From contig NZ_JADYWL010000001.1 in NCBI RefSeq assembly GCF_015864825.1, positions 124,001 through 188,000 on the forward strand: a DNA stretch of 64,000 nucleotides. Reading direction: 5' to 3'. The notes beneath the pieces were generated by a model that was not told the origin of the DNA, did not search any database, and saw only the letters and a program-made list of their open reading frames with translations. How positions within the stretch are numbered: position 1 is the stretch's first letter; each line of letters starts with the position of its first letter. Origin of the DNA: Psychrobacter sp. NZS113 (GTDB taxonomy: Bacteria > Pseudomonadota > Gammaproteobacteria > Pseudomonadales > Moraxellaceae). Position numbers and translations under genes: made by a program. Shown one piece after another: positions 23,673 to 32,296 of this stretch.

Positions 23673-25319
23673 TTATACTCTAGCTGCGCTATTTTTTAGA
23701 TATTGCATAAATAGTGGTACTGGACGACCAGTTGCAGCTTTGTCTTTACCTGAGTTCCATGCCGTGCCAGCGATGTCTAAATGTGCCCATGCTTGACCTT
23801 CTTCTACAAAGCGAGACAAGAAGCAAGCAGCAGTGACAGCACCTGCACCTTTACCACCGATGTTTTGCATATCAGCGATAGGCGATTCGAGCTGCGCTTG
23901 ATATTCATCATCTAACGGCATATGCCAAATGAGATCACCTGATAAGTTACTGGCATTTTCTAAGTCAAACAACACGTCTTCATCATTACTAAAGACGGCC
24001 GAGCGAACACTACCGAGTGCAACCACACAAGCGCCGGTCAAGGTTGCAACATCAATAATTGCTTTTGGCTGATAACGCTGTACGTAGCATAAAGTATCTG
24101 CCAATACTAAGCGACCTTCGGCATCAGTATTCAAAATTTCAACCGATAGACCATTCATTGCTTTGACGATATCGCCTGGACGCGTCGCATCACCTGATGG
24201 CATGTTTTCAGCACAGGCTAGCGCGCCGACTACGTTGATTGGTAGACGCGCTTCACACAAGGCTTTGATTGTGCCGAGTACTGAGGCTGAGCCACCCATA
24301 TCAAACTTCATCTCATCCATTGCCGCACCGGGCTTGATAGAGATACCGCCTGAATCAAACGTTACGCCTTTACCGACCAATACGATAGGGGCATCATCAT
24401 TTGCTGCTTGCACATTCGCATCGTTGTTTTTAGCCGCTTTCTTGGTTGGTAGTTTATCAGCCAATGCTTTTAGACCACCGCTGACTTTAGCACTGCTAGT
24501 CGTTGCTTTGGTAGAGCCAGCATCACTACTGAAGTTAGACTTACCACGGTACTCCATGAGTACGAGCTTGCCTTCTTTGGTAGAGCCTTGCGCGACTGCT
24601 AAGAAGCAATGCATACCTAGCGCTGACATTTCATCTTCGCCTAGTACCTTAACCGTTAGTAGATCAGGATAGGTCGCTGCAAGTTCTTGGGCTTTTTCTG
24701 CCATGTAAGCTGGGAAGCAGATGTTACCTGGTTCATTGGCTACATCTCGAGTCAGACTCTGACCTGCAAACACTGATTGTGCAAATGCTAGTGCAGGCTG
24801 TAATGCAGCATCAGCAACTAGGTAGATATCAGTTAGTACAGGCGTGGCTTGCTCAGATTTATATTTATCAAAGCGGTAGCTCGCTGCCAACAGATTAAGA
24901 GCAAATTGACCGAAGTGATTTTCTTCTAGAGCATCACCCAACGCAACAGTGATAGAAGACACCCGCTTTTGCGTACTGCTATAAATAGTGTTAGCAATTT
25001 TCTGCAGGACAGTATTGTTAAACTTATCCGTATTGCCCACACCGACTAGTAATAGTTGTACAGGGTTTTGCTTGGTGGTTTTTTTGTCGCCTGCCAATGC
25101 ATAATCGACAACTGTTTCACCAGCCTTACCTTTAAAGTGTGACACGTCAATCAATTGCTCAATACGTGAAGTGTAATCAGTCAGAGCAGATTCAGCTAAG
25201 ATGTTTTTCTTGTCATCGACTAAAACAACTAGGCAAGCTTCATCTTTGCTCTTTGCTTCTTTTTTTAGAATTTTTTGTGTATGAGTCTTTGGTAGGTGCT
25301 GAGATAATTTAATATTCAT
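23673..25319 (-). CDS. pepA: Leucyl aminopeptidase (cytosol aminopeptidase, M17)
   Basis: Two-metal exopeptidase; E. coli PepA also binds DNA in Xer recombination and car regulation. The 548-aa protein has GKGVTFDSGGISIKPG, MKFDMGGSASVLG and the signature NTDAEGRLVLAD near residue 400. It is about 45 residues longer than E. coli PepA because of an Ala/Ser/Lys-rich low-complexity insert around residues 255-305, just before the catalytic domain. xerD, encoded at 31 kb, is a potential partner by analogy only. holC follows 7 bp downstream. Confidence 0.95.
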   Translation of the reverse strand: MNIKLSQHLPKTHTQKILKKEAKSKDEACLVVLVDDKKNILAESALTDYTSRIEQLIDVSHFKGKAGETVVDYALAGDKKTTKQNPVQLLLVGVGNTDKFNNTVLQKIANTIYSSTQKRVSSITVALGDALEENHFGQFALNLLAASYRFDKYKSEQATPVLTDIYLVADAALQPALAFAQSVFAGQSLTRDVANEPGNICFPAYMAEKAQELAATYPDLLTVKVLGEDEMSALGMHCFLAVAQGSTKEGKLVLMEYRGKSNFSSDAGSTKATTSSAKVSGGLKALADKLPTKKAAKNNDANVQAANDDAPIVLVGKGVTFDSGGISIKPGAAMDEMKFDMGGSASVLGTIKALCEARLPINVVGALACAENMPSGDATRPGDIVKAMNGLSVEILNTDAEGRLVLADTLCYVQRYQPKAIIDVATLTGACVVALGSVRSAVFSNDEDVLFDLENASNLSGDLIWHMPLDDEYQAQLESPIADMQNIGGKGAGAVTAACFLSRFVEEGQAWAHLDIAGTAWNSGKDKAATGRPVPLFMQYLKNSAARV

Positions 25320-25556
25320 ATAGTTATCCTTATTAGAGTTATGAAAATTGCAGGATTTGTGTGATTGCTTTTACCTGTCAGATTATTAGATTATTTGGTC
25401 TATCGAGCAACCACAATAGTGTAGCATATTGCGATGACAGTGCGCAGTTAGCAAGTCTTGGGTAATGAGTTTGAACCATTCTGCTGTACCAATTTACACA
25501 ATCATTTAATACTGTATCAATGGTTTATGGTGAGTGATATTAAGTAAGATATTAAA

Positions 25557-25732
25557 CTAGGGTGTGTCCTCATTTCAAAAATGGAGATAAAAATGAGATA
25601 AATTGCCGTCAAACGAGAAAAATAGTGTAGATAATATCGAGATATTAACTAGCTATTTGACGATGTTTGGCAAAATTTAGCCATTTTTAACCCAGTTAGA
25701 TGACTATCGCTTGAATTGAGGATATGCCCTAA
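25557..25732. mobile_element. 176-bp inverted-repeat element, copy 1 (MITE-like)
   Basis: Aligns without gaps to 37649-37824, at roughly 85 per cent identity by hand count. Ends are CTAGGGTGTGTCCTCA and, inverted, TTAGGGCATATCCTCA, with TA at both margins. The interior has an inner pair CGTCAAA/TTTGACG and no reading frame. The right margin supplies the TAG stop of the isochorismatase-family gene. This copy is more decayed at its ends than copy 2. Confidence 0.8.
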
Positions 25733-26346
25733 CCGTTAACCAATTCATCCGTTGTTACTAATGCGCTAAATCTATCTTGTAGCGCTGCCATTGCTGTGTC
25801 ATGCATGACGTCGGCGCTTATCGTTTCTTTTGTGGCGCTAGGTAGGTCACGAGTGGCACAGGCATCATGGCACACAAAGTTTTGAAAACCCAGATCAAAT
25901 GCGGCGCGGGCGGTTGAGCTGACACACATATGGCTCATAAAGCCAGCAAAGATAATCTGCTGCTTTCGTGCTGATGAAATCAATGATTGTAGCTGTGTAT
26001 CATAAAAGGCATTTGGATGCTTTTTGGTAATCACTGTCTCGCCATCATGTGGCTTTAATGGCTCAACAATCTCGATATTGGGTGATAAAGGATCAAAGAC
26101 ATTGCCATTCTCTGGACCGTGATGCATGATATGGAAGACAGGGATGTCTTGCTGACGGGCTTTGTCCAGCAGTAGGCGGGCATTTGCGATAGCTTTAGCA
26201 CCAGCTTGTCCTAATGGCATAGCACCATCAACATATTCATTCTGATAATCGATAAGGACGATAGCGCAATTGGACCAATCAAGCGTATCGAATGAGCCGC
26301 CTGCGAGCTCAAGTAGAGTAGAGGGTATGGATGTGGTTTTATTCAC
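25729..26346 (-). CDS. Isochorismatase-family cysteine hydrolase
   Basis: A 205-aa cytosolic hydrolase with the catalytic triad of the family: Asp in VLIDYQNEYVDG, Lys in TVITKKHPNAFYDT and Cys in AGFMSHMCVSSTARAAFD. Related enzymes act on isochorismate, nicotinamide or N-carbamoyl compounds; the substrate here cannot be deduced. It uses a GTG start with GGAG upstream. The gene sits between pepA and lptF, which are often direct divergent neighbours, and its TAG stop is contributed by the adjacent 176-bp element. Both facts suggest a later insertion or rearrangement at this place. Confidence 0.85.
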   Translation of the reverse strand: MNKTTSIPSTLLELAGGSFDTLDWSNCAIVLIDYQNEYVDGAMPLGQAGAKAIANARLLLDKARQQDIPVFHIMHHGPENGNVFDPLSPNIEIVEPLKPHDGETVITKKHPNAFYDTQLQSLISSARKQQIIFAGFMSHMCVSSTARAAFDLGFQNFVCHDACATRDLPSATKETISADVMHDTAMAALQDRFSALVTTDELVNG

Positions 26347-26869
26347 AAGTTTTATTCTCCGTATGGCATAAACATATTTTTTGAATATTCAACAGATGTC
26401 ATTCAGTCTAGCAATTAATCTCAGTCATCCGCATTTCATGATACGAATGACAAACAAACCTTTCTAAAATAAATAAAGCAAAACATCACAACAGAAGCGC
26501 GGACAACTTAAGCATTGCTACAAGCCTCACTGTTAATATGATTAATACCGAATATATTTTTCATTTGCTGCTCTATGGTCTATCATCTGCTGTATGTGAT
26601 GGGTAGTCAGCAATAAGAATGTAATGTTTCCAAACACATTTCACCGCCATTTTTAGGCAAAACATGCTAGCATTAGCGGTTATCTTTATCGCCAGTATTT
26701 ATAGGGTGTCGCTAACAAGTGACGCTGTTATTTTTATACCTGCTTAAGTCTCTGACTGAGCGGTGCTGTCCCTATAATACGCAATTATCGCGCTTGAATT
26801 TGTCAGTACTCTGTCAATAATTGTGTAATTAATGAGTGCGAATACCAACCCTTTTTAAGAGTGCCTATT
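26347..26869. other. Intergenic region upstream of lptF
   Basis: About 520 bp holding the promoters of the isochorismatase gene and lptF. TTTGAATATTCAACAGA at 26380-26396 matches the inner part of the terminal repeat of the 325-bp element at 16 of 17 positions, possibly a relic. No gene seen. Confidence 0.4.
26773..26778 (+). promoter_or_regulatory. Possible lptFG promoter -10 box
   Basis: Perfect TATAAT about 92 bp before the lptF start. No good -35 element lies at the right spacing, so the call is weak. Confidence 0.3.
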
Positions 26870-28159
26870 GTGATATTACGCCGCTACATGACCCAACAAG
26901 TTGCCTCAACCACTGCTCTGGTATTGGGGTTTTTAGTGGTGATGATGCTTGGCGGTCGTTTGATACGTTACTTTGGCATTGCAGCAGAAGGTAATCTAGA
27001 TGTCAGCTTATTATTTACCATCATTGGTTATAATTTGCCGTACTTTTTAGAGTTGATTCTACCTTTAGCGTTTTTTATCGCACTCATGCTAGTGTTTGGG
27101 CGCCTGTACGTCGATCAAGAGATGGCAGTTATCAATGCCAGTGGCGTCTCGCGTGGCAAGCTTGCCCGCTTGATAACGCCCTTGATATTGGCGTTGTTTG
27201 TTGGTGAAGCCGCGCTTTCAATTGTTGGAAAACCGTGGGGCGTACGCTCTTCTGAGAGTGTTTGGCAGCAGCAAGCGTTGACCAGTGCTTTTGATTTGAT
27301 ACGTCCGAATGAATTTATCAGTAGTGGCAATTATCATTTGTATGTGGGCAGCTTGAGTGATGATAAAAAACAATTACAGAACGTGATCCTTATTCAGTCC
27401 GAACCTGAAGCAAAGGGTAGTGCTGCTAAAAATGCAGCGGTTGATACCAGTAACAGTATCGACCCAGAAACGGCAGAATCATTAGATATACCAGACCTGC
27501 CAGCCGCCGTTATAAATGCTAATATCAGCAAAGACACCATCACACTCGCCAATCGTGCTGAACAAGTAGACACGGGAGATAGCGGCGTGACCCAGTTAGA
27601 TTTATTCCAAGGTCGCCGTTATGAGGTTGGTGCAGGCAGTCTGAAATACAATCAAGTGGGCTTTGATCGTTACCGCATCACGTTGACTGAATCATCCAAA
27701 GAAGCGGTAACCGAAGACAATATCGAAACGCAAGCGATAGGGCCACTATGGCAAGCGGCGACTGGTAGCGGGCAAGTTGGCAATACCAGTGCACTACGAG
27801 CAGCACAAGGTGAGCTTGGATATCGTTTTGCTTTACCGTGGTTGATGATTATCGCGCCTATGCTAGCCGTACCGCTCGCACAAGTACGTCCGCGTCAAGG
27901 TCGTTGGCTGCGTTTGTTCCCTTCTATTCTATTATTTGTCAGCTGCGCACTGGGTATTATTTCACTCAAAAATGCCGTAAGTAAAGGCAGTGTGAGTGTA
28001 TGGGCTAATGCATGGCTGGTGCTTGGATTTATGGCACTAGCGCTTTATCTGAACTGGGGCAGCCGTGTGCAGCATCGATTACGCTTTCGCAAACAAGAGA
28101 ATAAGCCATTAACGGTTATTGATAGTCAGAGCAATGGCTCACTAGGAGGACAACCTTAA
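26870..28159 (+). CDS. lptF: LPS export ABC transporter permease LptF
   Basis: Inner-membrane half of the LptB2FG machine that extracts LPS and passes it to LptC/LptA. The 429-aa protein has three N-terminal and three C-terminal transmembrane segments around a periplasmic beta-jellyroll (about residues 125-300). It carries LELILPLAFFIALMLVFGRL and MAVINASGVSRGKL, which fits the LptB-contact region. GTG 26870 is chosen, with AAGAG nine bases upstream, because it gives the usual MILRRY start; GTG 26861 is the alternative. The stop overlaps the lptG start by one base. Confidence 0.94.
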   Translation: MILRRYMTQQVASTTALVLGFLVVMMLGGRLIRYFGIAAEGNLDVSLLFTIIGYNLPYFLELILPLAFFIALMLVFGRLYVDQEMAVINASGVSRGKLARLITPLILALFVGEAALSIVGKPWGVRSSESVWQQQALTSAFDLIRPNEFISSGNYHLYVGSLSDDKKQLQNVILIQSEPEAKGSAAKNAAVDTSNSIDPETAESLDIPDLPAAVINANISKDTITLANRAEQVDTGDSGVTQLDLFQGRRYEVGAGSLKYNQVGFDRYRITLTESSKEAVTEDNIETQAIGPLWQAATGSGQVGNTSALRAAQGELGYRFALPWLMIIAPMLAVPLAQVRPRQGRWLRLFPSILLFVSCALGIISLKNAVSKGSVSVWANAWLVLGFMALALYLNWGSRVQHRLRFRKQENKPLTVIDSQSNGSLGGQP

Positions 28160-29415
28160 TGAGTGCTTTATTCTCTAAATCTCAGGATGCTAAGTCTCAA
28201 AATACTAATGCTTCAAACACTGGCCCTCAAAACCCTAAAGCTAAGTTTGCCAAAAGACCTGCCAATCTAAAAGTCCTTAGTCGCTACGTCAAACTCAATG
28301 CATTGCTCGCGATTATCGGCGCAGTTTTAGGTCTGTGGGCTTTGCAGCTGGTGTTCTCTTATTTGTCAGAGCTTGATTCATTAGATGACAGTTATACGAT
28401 GGGTCAGGCGATTAAGTATATTTTTTATCGCTCGCCTTACTTTTTAGAGCAGTTTATTCCAACAGGTGCATTACTCGGTGCTGTAGTAGGCTTGGGATTA
28501 CTCGCTAACAAAAGCGAGCTAGTGGTGATGCGTGCTGCTGGTGTGAGTGTGTATCGCATCGTCGGCTGGGTGCTACAGCCTGCAATGATTTTTGTGTTAA
28601 TTGCATTGGCGATTAATCAGTTTGTCTTACCTTCTTCTAATCAATTGGCAAAAGAGATCAACGATGCAGATAGCCGTTCGTTGGTCACATCAGTACGCGG
28701 TTATTGGACAGTGCAGCCCCGTTTTGATAGCGCAGAGGATGGCAGTACAACGCCTGATGGTAGCGACGTTCTGTATATTGATTATGCTGATGTGCAAGGT
28801 AATATCGGTGAGGTAAAGCGTTGGCATTTGGATAATAAGGGTAGCTTACAAACGGCTGTTCATGCTGAAGATGGACAATATATCGGTCGCGAACCACTTG
28901 ATACCACTACTGATGAACCAAGCGAGCAGTATCGTTACGAGTGGCAGCTGAATAATATGACCAAACTGAATATCGGTCAGGGTTTTGATAGTAGCCAAGC
29001 CATCTCGCCGTCGGATACTTTAAGTCTGCCATTTGCCCCTGAATCTGTGTATTTACTCACTCGTAAGGCAGAGGATTTATCTCTGACCCAGTTGTATGAG
29101 CATCGTCAGTTTATGGGCCAGCAAGGCACACGCTCCTTAAGTCATGAGCTGGCATTTTGGCAAAAGCTGCTATCACCGTTGTCTATTTTATCATTGGTGA
29201 TCGTCGCCTGCTCATTCGTTTTTGGCTCATTGCGTACGCATAGCTTAGGCTTGCGTATTGTGGTGGCGCTATTGTTTGGCCTGCTGTTTAGTTATGTGCA
29301 AGATTTGGTGGGTTTTGTCTCGCTCGCGACAGGATTTTCGCCATTATTGATGGTGCTGCTACCGATCATCGCTAGTGCGATATTGGGCGGCTATTTGCTC
29401 AAACGGCAGATGTAG
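28159..29415 (+). CDS. lptG: LPS export ABC transporter permease LptG
   Basis: Partner permease of LptF. The 418-aa protein has the family motifs LPYFLEQ-like RSPYFLEQFIPTGALLGAV and ELVVMRAAGVSVYRI. It also has a periplasmic middle domain and three C-terminal helices. It has an extra 30-40 residue Asn/Lys/Pro-rich cytoplasmic N-terminus before VLSRYVKLNAL, where most LptG proteins begin. AGGAGG stands 8-9 nt before the ATG, and the ATGA overlap with lptF implies translational coupling. Confidence 0.94.
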   Translation: MSALFSKSQDAKSQNTNASNTGPQNPKAKFAKRPANLKVLSRYVKLNALLAIIGAVLGLWALQLVFSYLSELDSLDDSYTMGQAIKYIFYRSPYFLEQFIPTGALLGAVVGLGLLANKSELVVMRAAGVSVYRIVGWVLQPAMIFVLIALAINQFVLPSSNQLAKEINDADSRSLVTSVRGYWTVQPRFDSAEDGSTTPDGSDVLYIDYADVQGNIGEVKRWHLDNKGSLQTAVHAEDGQYIGREPLDTTTDEPSEQYRYEWQLNNMTKLNIGQGFDSSQAISPSDTLSLPFAPESVYLLTRKAEDLSLTQLYEHRQFMGQQGTRSLSHELAFWQKLLSPLSILSLVIVACSFVFGSLRTHSLGLRIVVALLFGLLFSYVQDLVGFVSLATGFSPLLMVLLPIIASAILGGYLLKRQM

Positions 29416-29434
29416 CCAGATATCATTTGCCATA

Positions 29435-29473
29435 AAGAAGCCCGCTAAAACACTACGTTTTAGCGGGCTTCTT
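29435..29473. terminator. Bidirectional terminator after lptG
   Basis: Perfect 17-bp stem, AAGAAGCCCGCTAAAAC with its complement, and an ACTAC loop. It lies between convergent lptG and a methyltransferase gene. Confidence 0.88.
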
Positions 29474-29600
29474 ATTTGTGCAGCTTTCAAAAATTTATAC
29501 TATTCACAAAAATTAGAGTAGCAAGGAAAAAAAGTGCAAGTACTACATATTGTAGGCTAAGCGATTTTGACACAGCTAATCGTATTCTTGGCGGTTGGTA

Positions 29601-30209
29601 TTAGTCTTTGGTCGCCATGGTAATGGTGTATGTTTTACCTTGCTTGACCTTATCGCTATTGCCAAACACTTCGGTAAACGAGCGCTTCACAAACTGGCGC
29701 AAACCATTGATGGTCACTACATAAAAACGGCCGCCTTTACGCATGCGAGCATACGCATCGAGGAAGTATAAATAATGCTGTTCTTTACCCACTTTGGCTG
29801 GCAAGTTCGACATCACGAGACTAAAATCTTTGTCTTTTGCCACATGGTTAAAGCCATTTGATAAATGCACATCGACATTTTTCAGACCGTTTTTCTCACA
29901 GTTATGGCGCGCATATTCTACTGCCATAAAGTCTTTATCAATCAAAGTATGCAGACCATTTGGACATTCACGTGCTGCTGTCATACCAAGCACACCATAG
30001 CCACAACCCAAATCGATCGAGTCATCGTCAGCTTCAAAGTCAATATAATCAAGCAGCATCAGACTACCATCATCAAGCTTTTGTGGTGAAAAAATACCCC
30101 ATGTGGTCGCAAAATCAAATGGTTTGCCAAGCACATCTTGGCGAAAGTTAATGTCTTCGCGCCAGTGTTGGGCGTTTTTTAATAGGTCAGCAGGTGGTCT
30201 ATGGCTCAT
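29601..30209 (-). CDS. Class I SAM-dependent methyltransferase (RsmC/MTS-like)
   Basis: A 202-aa cytosolic methyltransferase. It has SAM motif I in SIDLGCGYGVLGMTAA, an acidic residue at the end of strand 2 (TLIDKD) and the catalytic-type motif IV as SNLPAK, where related N-methyltransferases have NPPF/Y. The opening FATTWGIFSPQKLDDGS is the RsmC-style pre-domain. It is close to single-domain members of the 16S rRNA G1207 methyltransferase family, but the altered motif IV leaves the substrate open. It is a stand-alone gene. Confidence 0.8.
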   Translation of the reverse strand: MSHRPPADLLKNAQHWREDINFRQDVLGKPFDFATTWGIFSPQKLDDGSLMLLDYIDFEADDDSIDLGCGYGVLGMTAARECPNGLHTLIDKDFMAVEYARHNCEKNGLKNVDVHLSNGFNHVAKDKDFSLVMSNLPAKVGKEQHYLYFLDAYARMRKGGRFYVVTINGLRQFVKRSFTEVFGNSDKVKQGKTYTITMATKD

Positions 30210-30449
30210 GAGATTCTCGGATAATGGATAGGTAAAAGGTGGTGCGTTGCTCAGTTATGCAGCGTGCACATCATACGCGTATTGTAGCGAGAAAAGGGTA
30301 GGTTTGCAGCATCGTATTGCGGGAATTGTTCTAGCAGCTAATTTTTCTATGTAGAAAAAACTTATCAGAAAAAGATATCGGAAACATTAGGTAAGAGGTA
30401 TAGCCTAAGATAGAATCTAGTTTAACCTGATAGTTTCTAAGTATTATTT

Positions 30450-30893
30450 ATGTCAGACATTCTATTTGTATCTAAAGTCGACTTTTGGATTGCATCAGTT
30501 TTGTGGCTTGGTAGTTTGTCACTTATCCTGATTCCATTATGGGAATGGCGATGGGGCAAAAGCGATTCGCGCATGCGAAACATACTGCTTATGGCTATCC
30601 TACTGCCTTTCGCAGCACTCATGCTCATGCCTTTTTTTGGGACTAAATATACACTAACCGATAGCCAGCTACACGTGGATAGCGGTCTTTCTACTCAAAA
30701 AATAGAGCTGACAGATATCAGGTATATTACGCCAACCCGAAGCATGAGTTCTGCGCCAGCACTGTCATTGGATAGACTTAAAATAGCCTATCGAAATCAA
30801 GAAGTATTGATATCACCAAAAGACAAGTCGCGCTTTTATCAAGAGATACAGGCACGTAATCCTAAAATAGTGATAGAGACAGCAGGCGAATAG
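30450..30893 (+). CDS. Membrane protein with bacterial PH-like domain
   Basis: A 147-aa protein with two N-terminal transmembrane helices (about residues 12-30 and 46-65). They are followed by a PH-like domain opening with TKYTLTDSQLHVDSGL and continuing KIELTDIRYITPTRS. This arrangement matches small bacterial PH-domain membrane proteins of unknown function. No good ribosome site precedes the ATG. Neighbours on both sides are on the minus strand, so it is a lone gene. Confidence 0.7.
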   Translation: MSDILFVSKVDFWIASVLWLGSLSLILIPLWEWRWGKSDSRMRNILLMAILLPFAALMLMPFFGTKYTLTDSQLHVDSGLSTQKIELTDIRYITPTRSMSSAPALSLDRLKIAYRNQEVLISPKDKSRFYQEIQARNPKIVIETAGE

Positions 30894-30956
30894 AGTGGCA
30901 ATATAGTTAGCCGCACTCAGCTATACATCGTTCCTGATATTAAATTTTTCTTGAAA

Positions 30957-31295
30957 TTACTTTCCCAACCGCTTCTTTAACACATAATCAAAAATAAATG
31001 GCCCCAAGGGTAAAAACGAGCCAAGCACACCAGCAGGTAGTGCCCATAGCGGCATTTTTATTTTGCTCGCTGTGATGATCAGCACTATGATATAGGCAAC
31101 GAATAGTATCCCATGCAATGGGCCGACATAACTCACTGCTTCAGGCATACCCAGTATATATTTTAATAGCATGGCGATACCCAGCAACAGTAGAAAAGAC
31201 GTGCCTTCTAAATAACCCATGATGGTTAATTTCTTGAGAGCAAAAATTTGTTTTTTAGTTAGGGCAGGTAGGGAAGATGGTTGAGCTTGCAACAC
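30957..31295 (-). CDS. DUF3817 domain-containing membrane protein
   Basis: A 112-aa protein with three transmembrane helices and the DUF3817 pattern GYLEGTSFLLLLGIAMLLKY, VGPLHGILFVAY and PLGPFIFDYVL. Function is unknown. The GTG start is supported by AGAGGA 8 nt upstream. It lies 38 bp downstream of xerD on the same strand and may be co-transcribed with it. Confidence 0.85.
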   Translation of the reverse strand: MLQAQPSSLPALTKKQIFALKKLTIMGYLEGTSFLLLLGIAMLLKYILGMPEAVSYVGPLHGILFVAYIIVLIITASKIKMPLWALPAGVLGSFLPLGPFIFDYVLKKRLGK

Positions 31296-31333
31296 GGTTT
31301 AGTCCTCTAACGATCATCAATAAAAATTAAATC

Positions 31334-32272
31334 CTAGCCTCGCGGATGATGCTCGGCATGCAATTTCTGCAATCTCGCCGTCGCTACGTGAGTATAGATT
31401 TGCGTCGTTGATAAATCACTGTGTCCAAGCAATAACTGCACGCTACGCAAGTCTGCGCCATGATTCAGCAAATGCGTGGCAAAAGCGTGACGTAGGGTAT
31501 GCGGTGATAATTCTTTATCTATACTGGCAACCTTAGCGTACTTTTTAAGCAAATACCAAAAATTCTGCCGTGTCATATATCCACCTTGCGCCGTTAAAAA
31601 TACCGCTTGGCAGTTTCCTGATTTCAAGTGTGCAATCAAATCACCACGAGCATGCGTTAGATAGTCTTCTAGTGCATCGCTGGCATATTCACCCAATGGC
31701 ACCAGTCGAGTTTTATTACCTTTCCCCGTGATTTGTAGCCAGCCAGCGTTTAGATTTACTTGCTCTAATGAGAGATTAATCAATTCACTCACTCGTAGCC
31801 CGCAGGCATATAGCACCTCTAGCATGGCTTTATCACGCAGTCCGAGTGCAGTGCTGGTATCAGGCGAGGCAAGTAGATTATCGACATCAGCCTCGGCCAA
31901 GTCTTTCGGTAATGGACGACCCAGCTTTGGGCTTTTGATGCGCTCGCAAGGATTGTCTTCACGCAGATTACTGGCAATCATCCACAGATAAAACTGACGC
32001 AAGCTTGAGAGCATGCGTGCTTGGGTACGTGGGGTTTTGCCTTCTTGAGTCAGGGTTGATAAGCAGTGCAGTACATCGTCAGGCTGCCAGCGTGTCAGGG
32101 CAATAGGATTGGTCAGCTCGCAGGAACGCAGGTCGCGGACATACGCATTACGAGTACGAGTCGCTAAACCACGTGCCAGCATGGCTTGACGAAACTCAGT
32201 CATATAACTGGGTTCGTCATCTACTGCCAGCGCCTTGGGTTGGCGCTGTTGCACGGCACGATCACGGCTCAT
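31334..32272 (-). CDS. xerD: Site-specific tyrosine recombinase XerD
   Basis: Acts with XerC at dif to resolve chromosome dimers at the septum. The 312-aa protein has an N-terminal SAM-like DNA-binding domain and a catalytic domain with Arg in YACGLRVSELINL, Lys in TGKGNKTRLVPLG, HTLRHAFATHLLNHGADL and the nucleophile Tyr in STTQIYTHVA. The closing residues (LHAEHHPRG) are typical of XerD rather than XerC. The N-terminus carries about 20 extra residues before SYMTEFRQAM. Confidence 0.93.
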   Translation of the reverse strand: MSRDRAVQQRQPKALAVDDEPSYMTEFRQAMLARGLATRTRNAYVRDLRSCELTNPIALTRWQPDDVLHCLSTLTQEGKTPRTQARMLSSLRQFYLWMIASNLREDNPCERIKSPKLGRPLPKDLAEADVDNLLASPDTSTALGLRDKAMLEVLYACGLRVSELINLSLEQVNLNAGWLQITGKGNKTRLVPLGEYASDALEDYLTHARGDLIAHLKSGNCQAVFLTAQGGYMTRQNFWYLLKKYAKVASIDKELSPHTLRHAFATHLLNHGADLRSVQLLLGHSDLSTTQIYTHVATARLQKLHAEHHPRG

Positions 32273-32296
32273 AATTCAATACTCGACGGTTGACTG

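Noticed and set aside
24163..24672. 169-codon plus-strand frame inside pepA
   Set aside because: It lies fully antisense to a clear aminopeptidase gene and has the Ser/Ala/Pro composition of a shadow frame.
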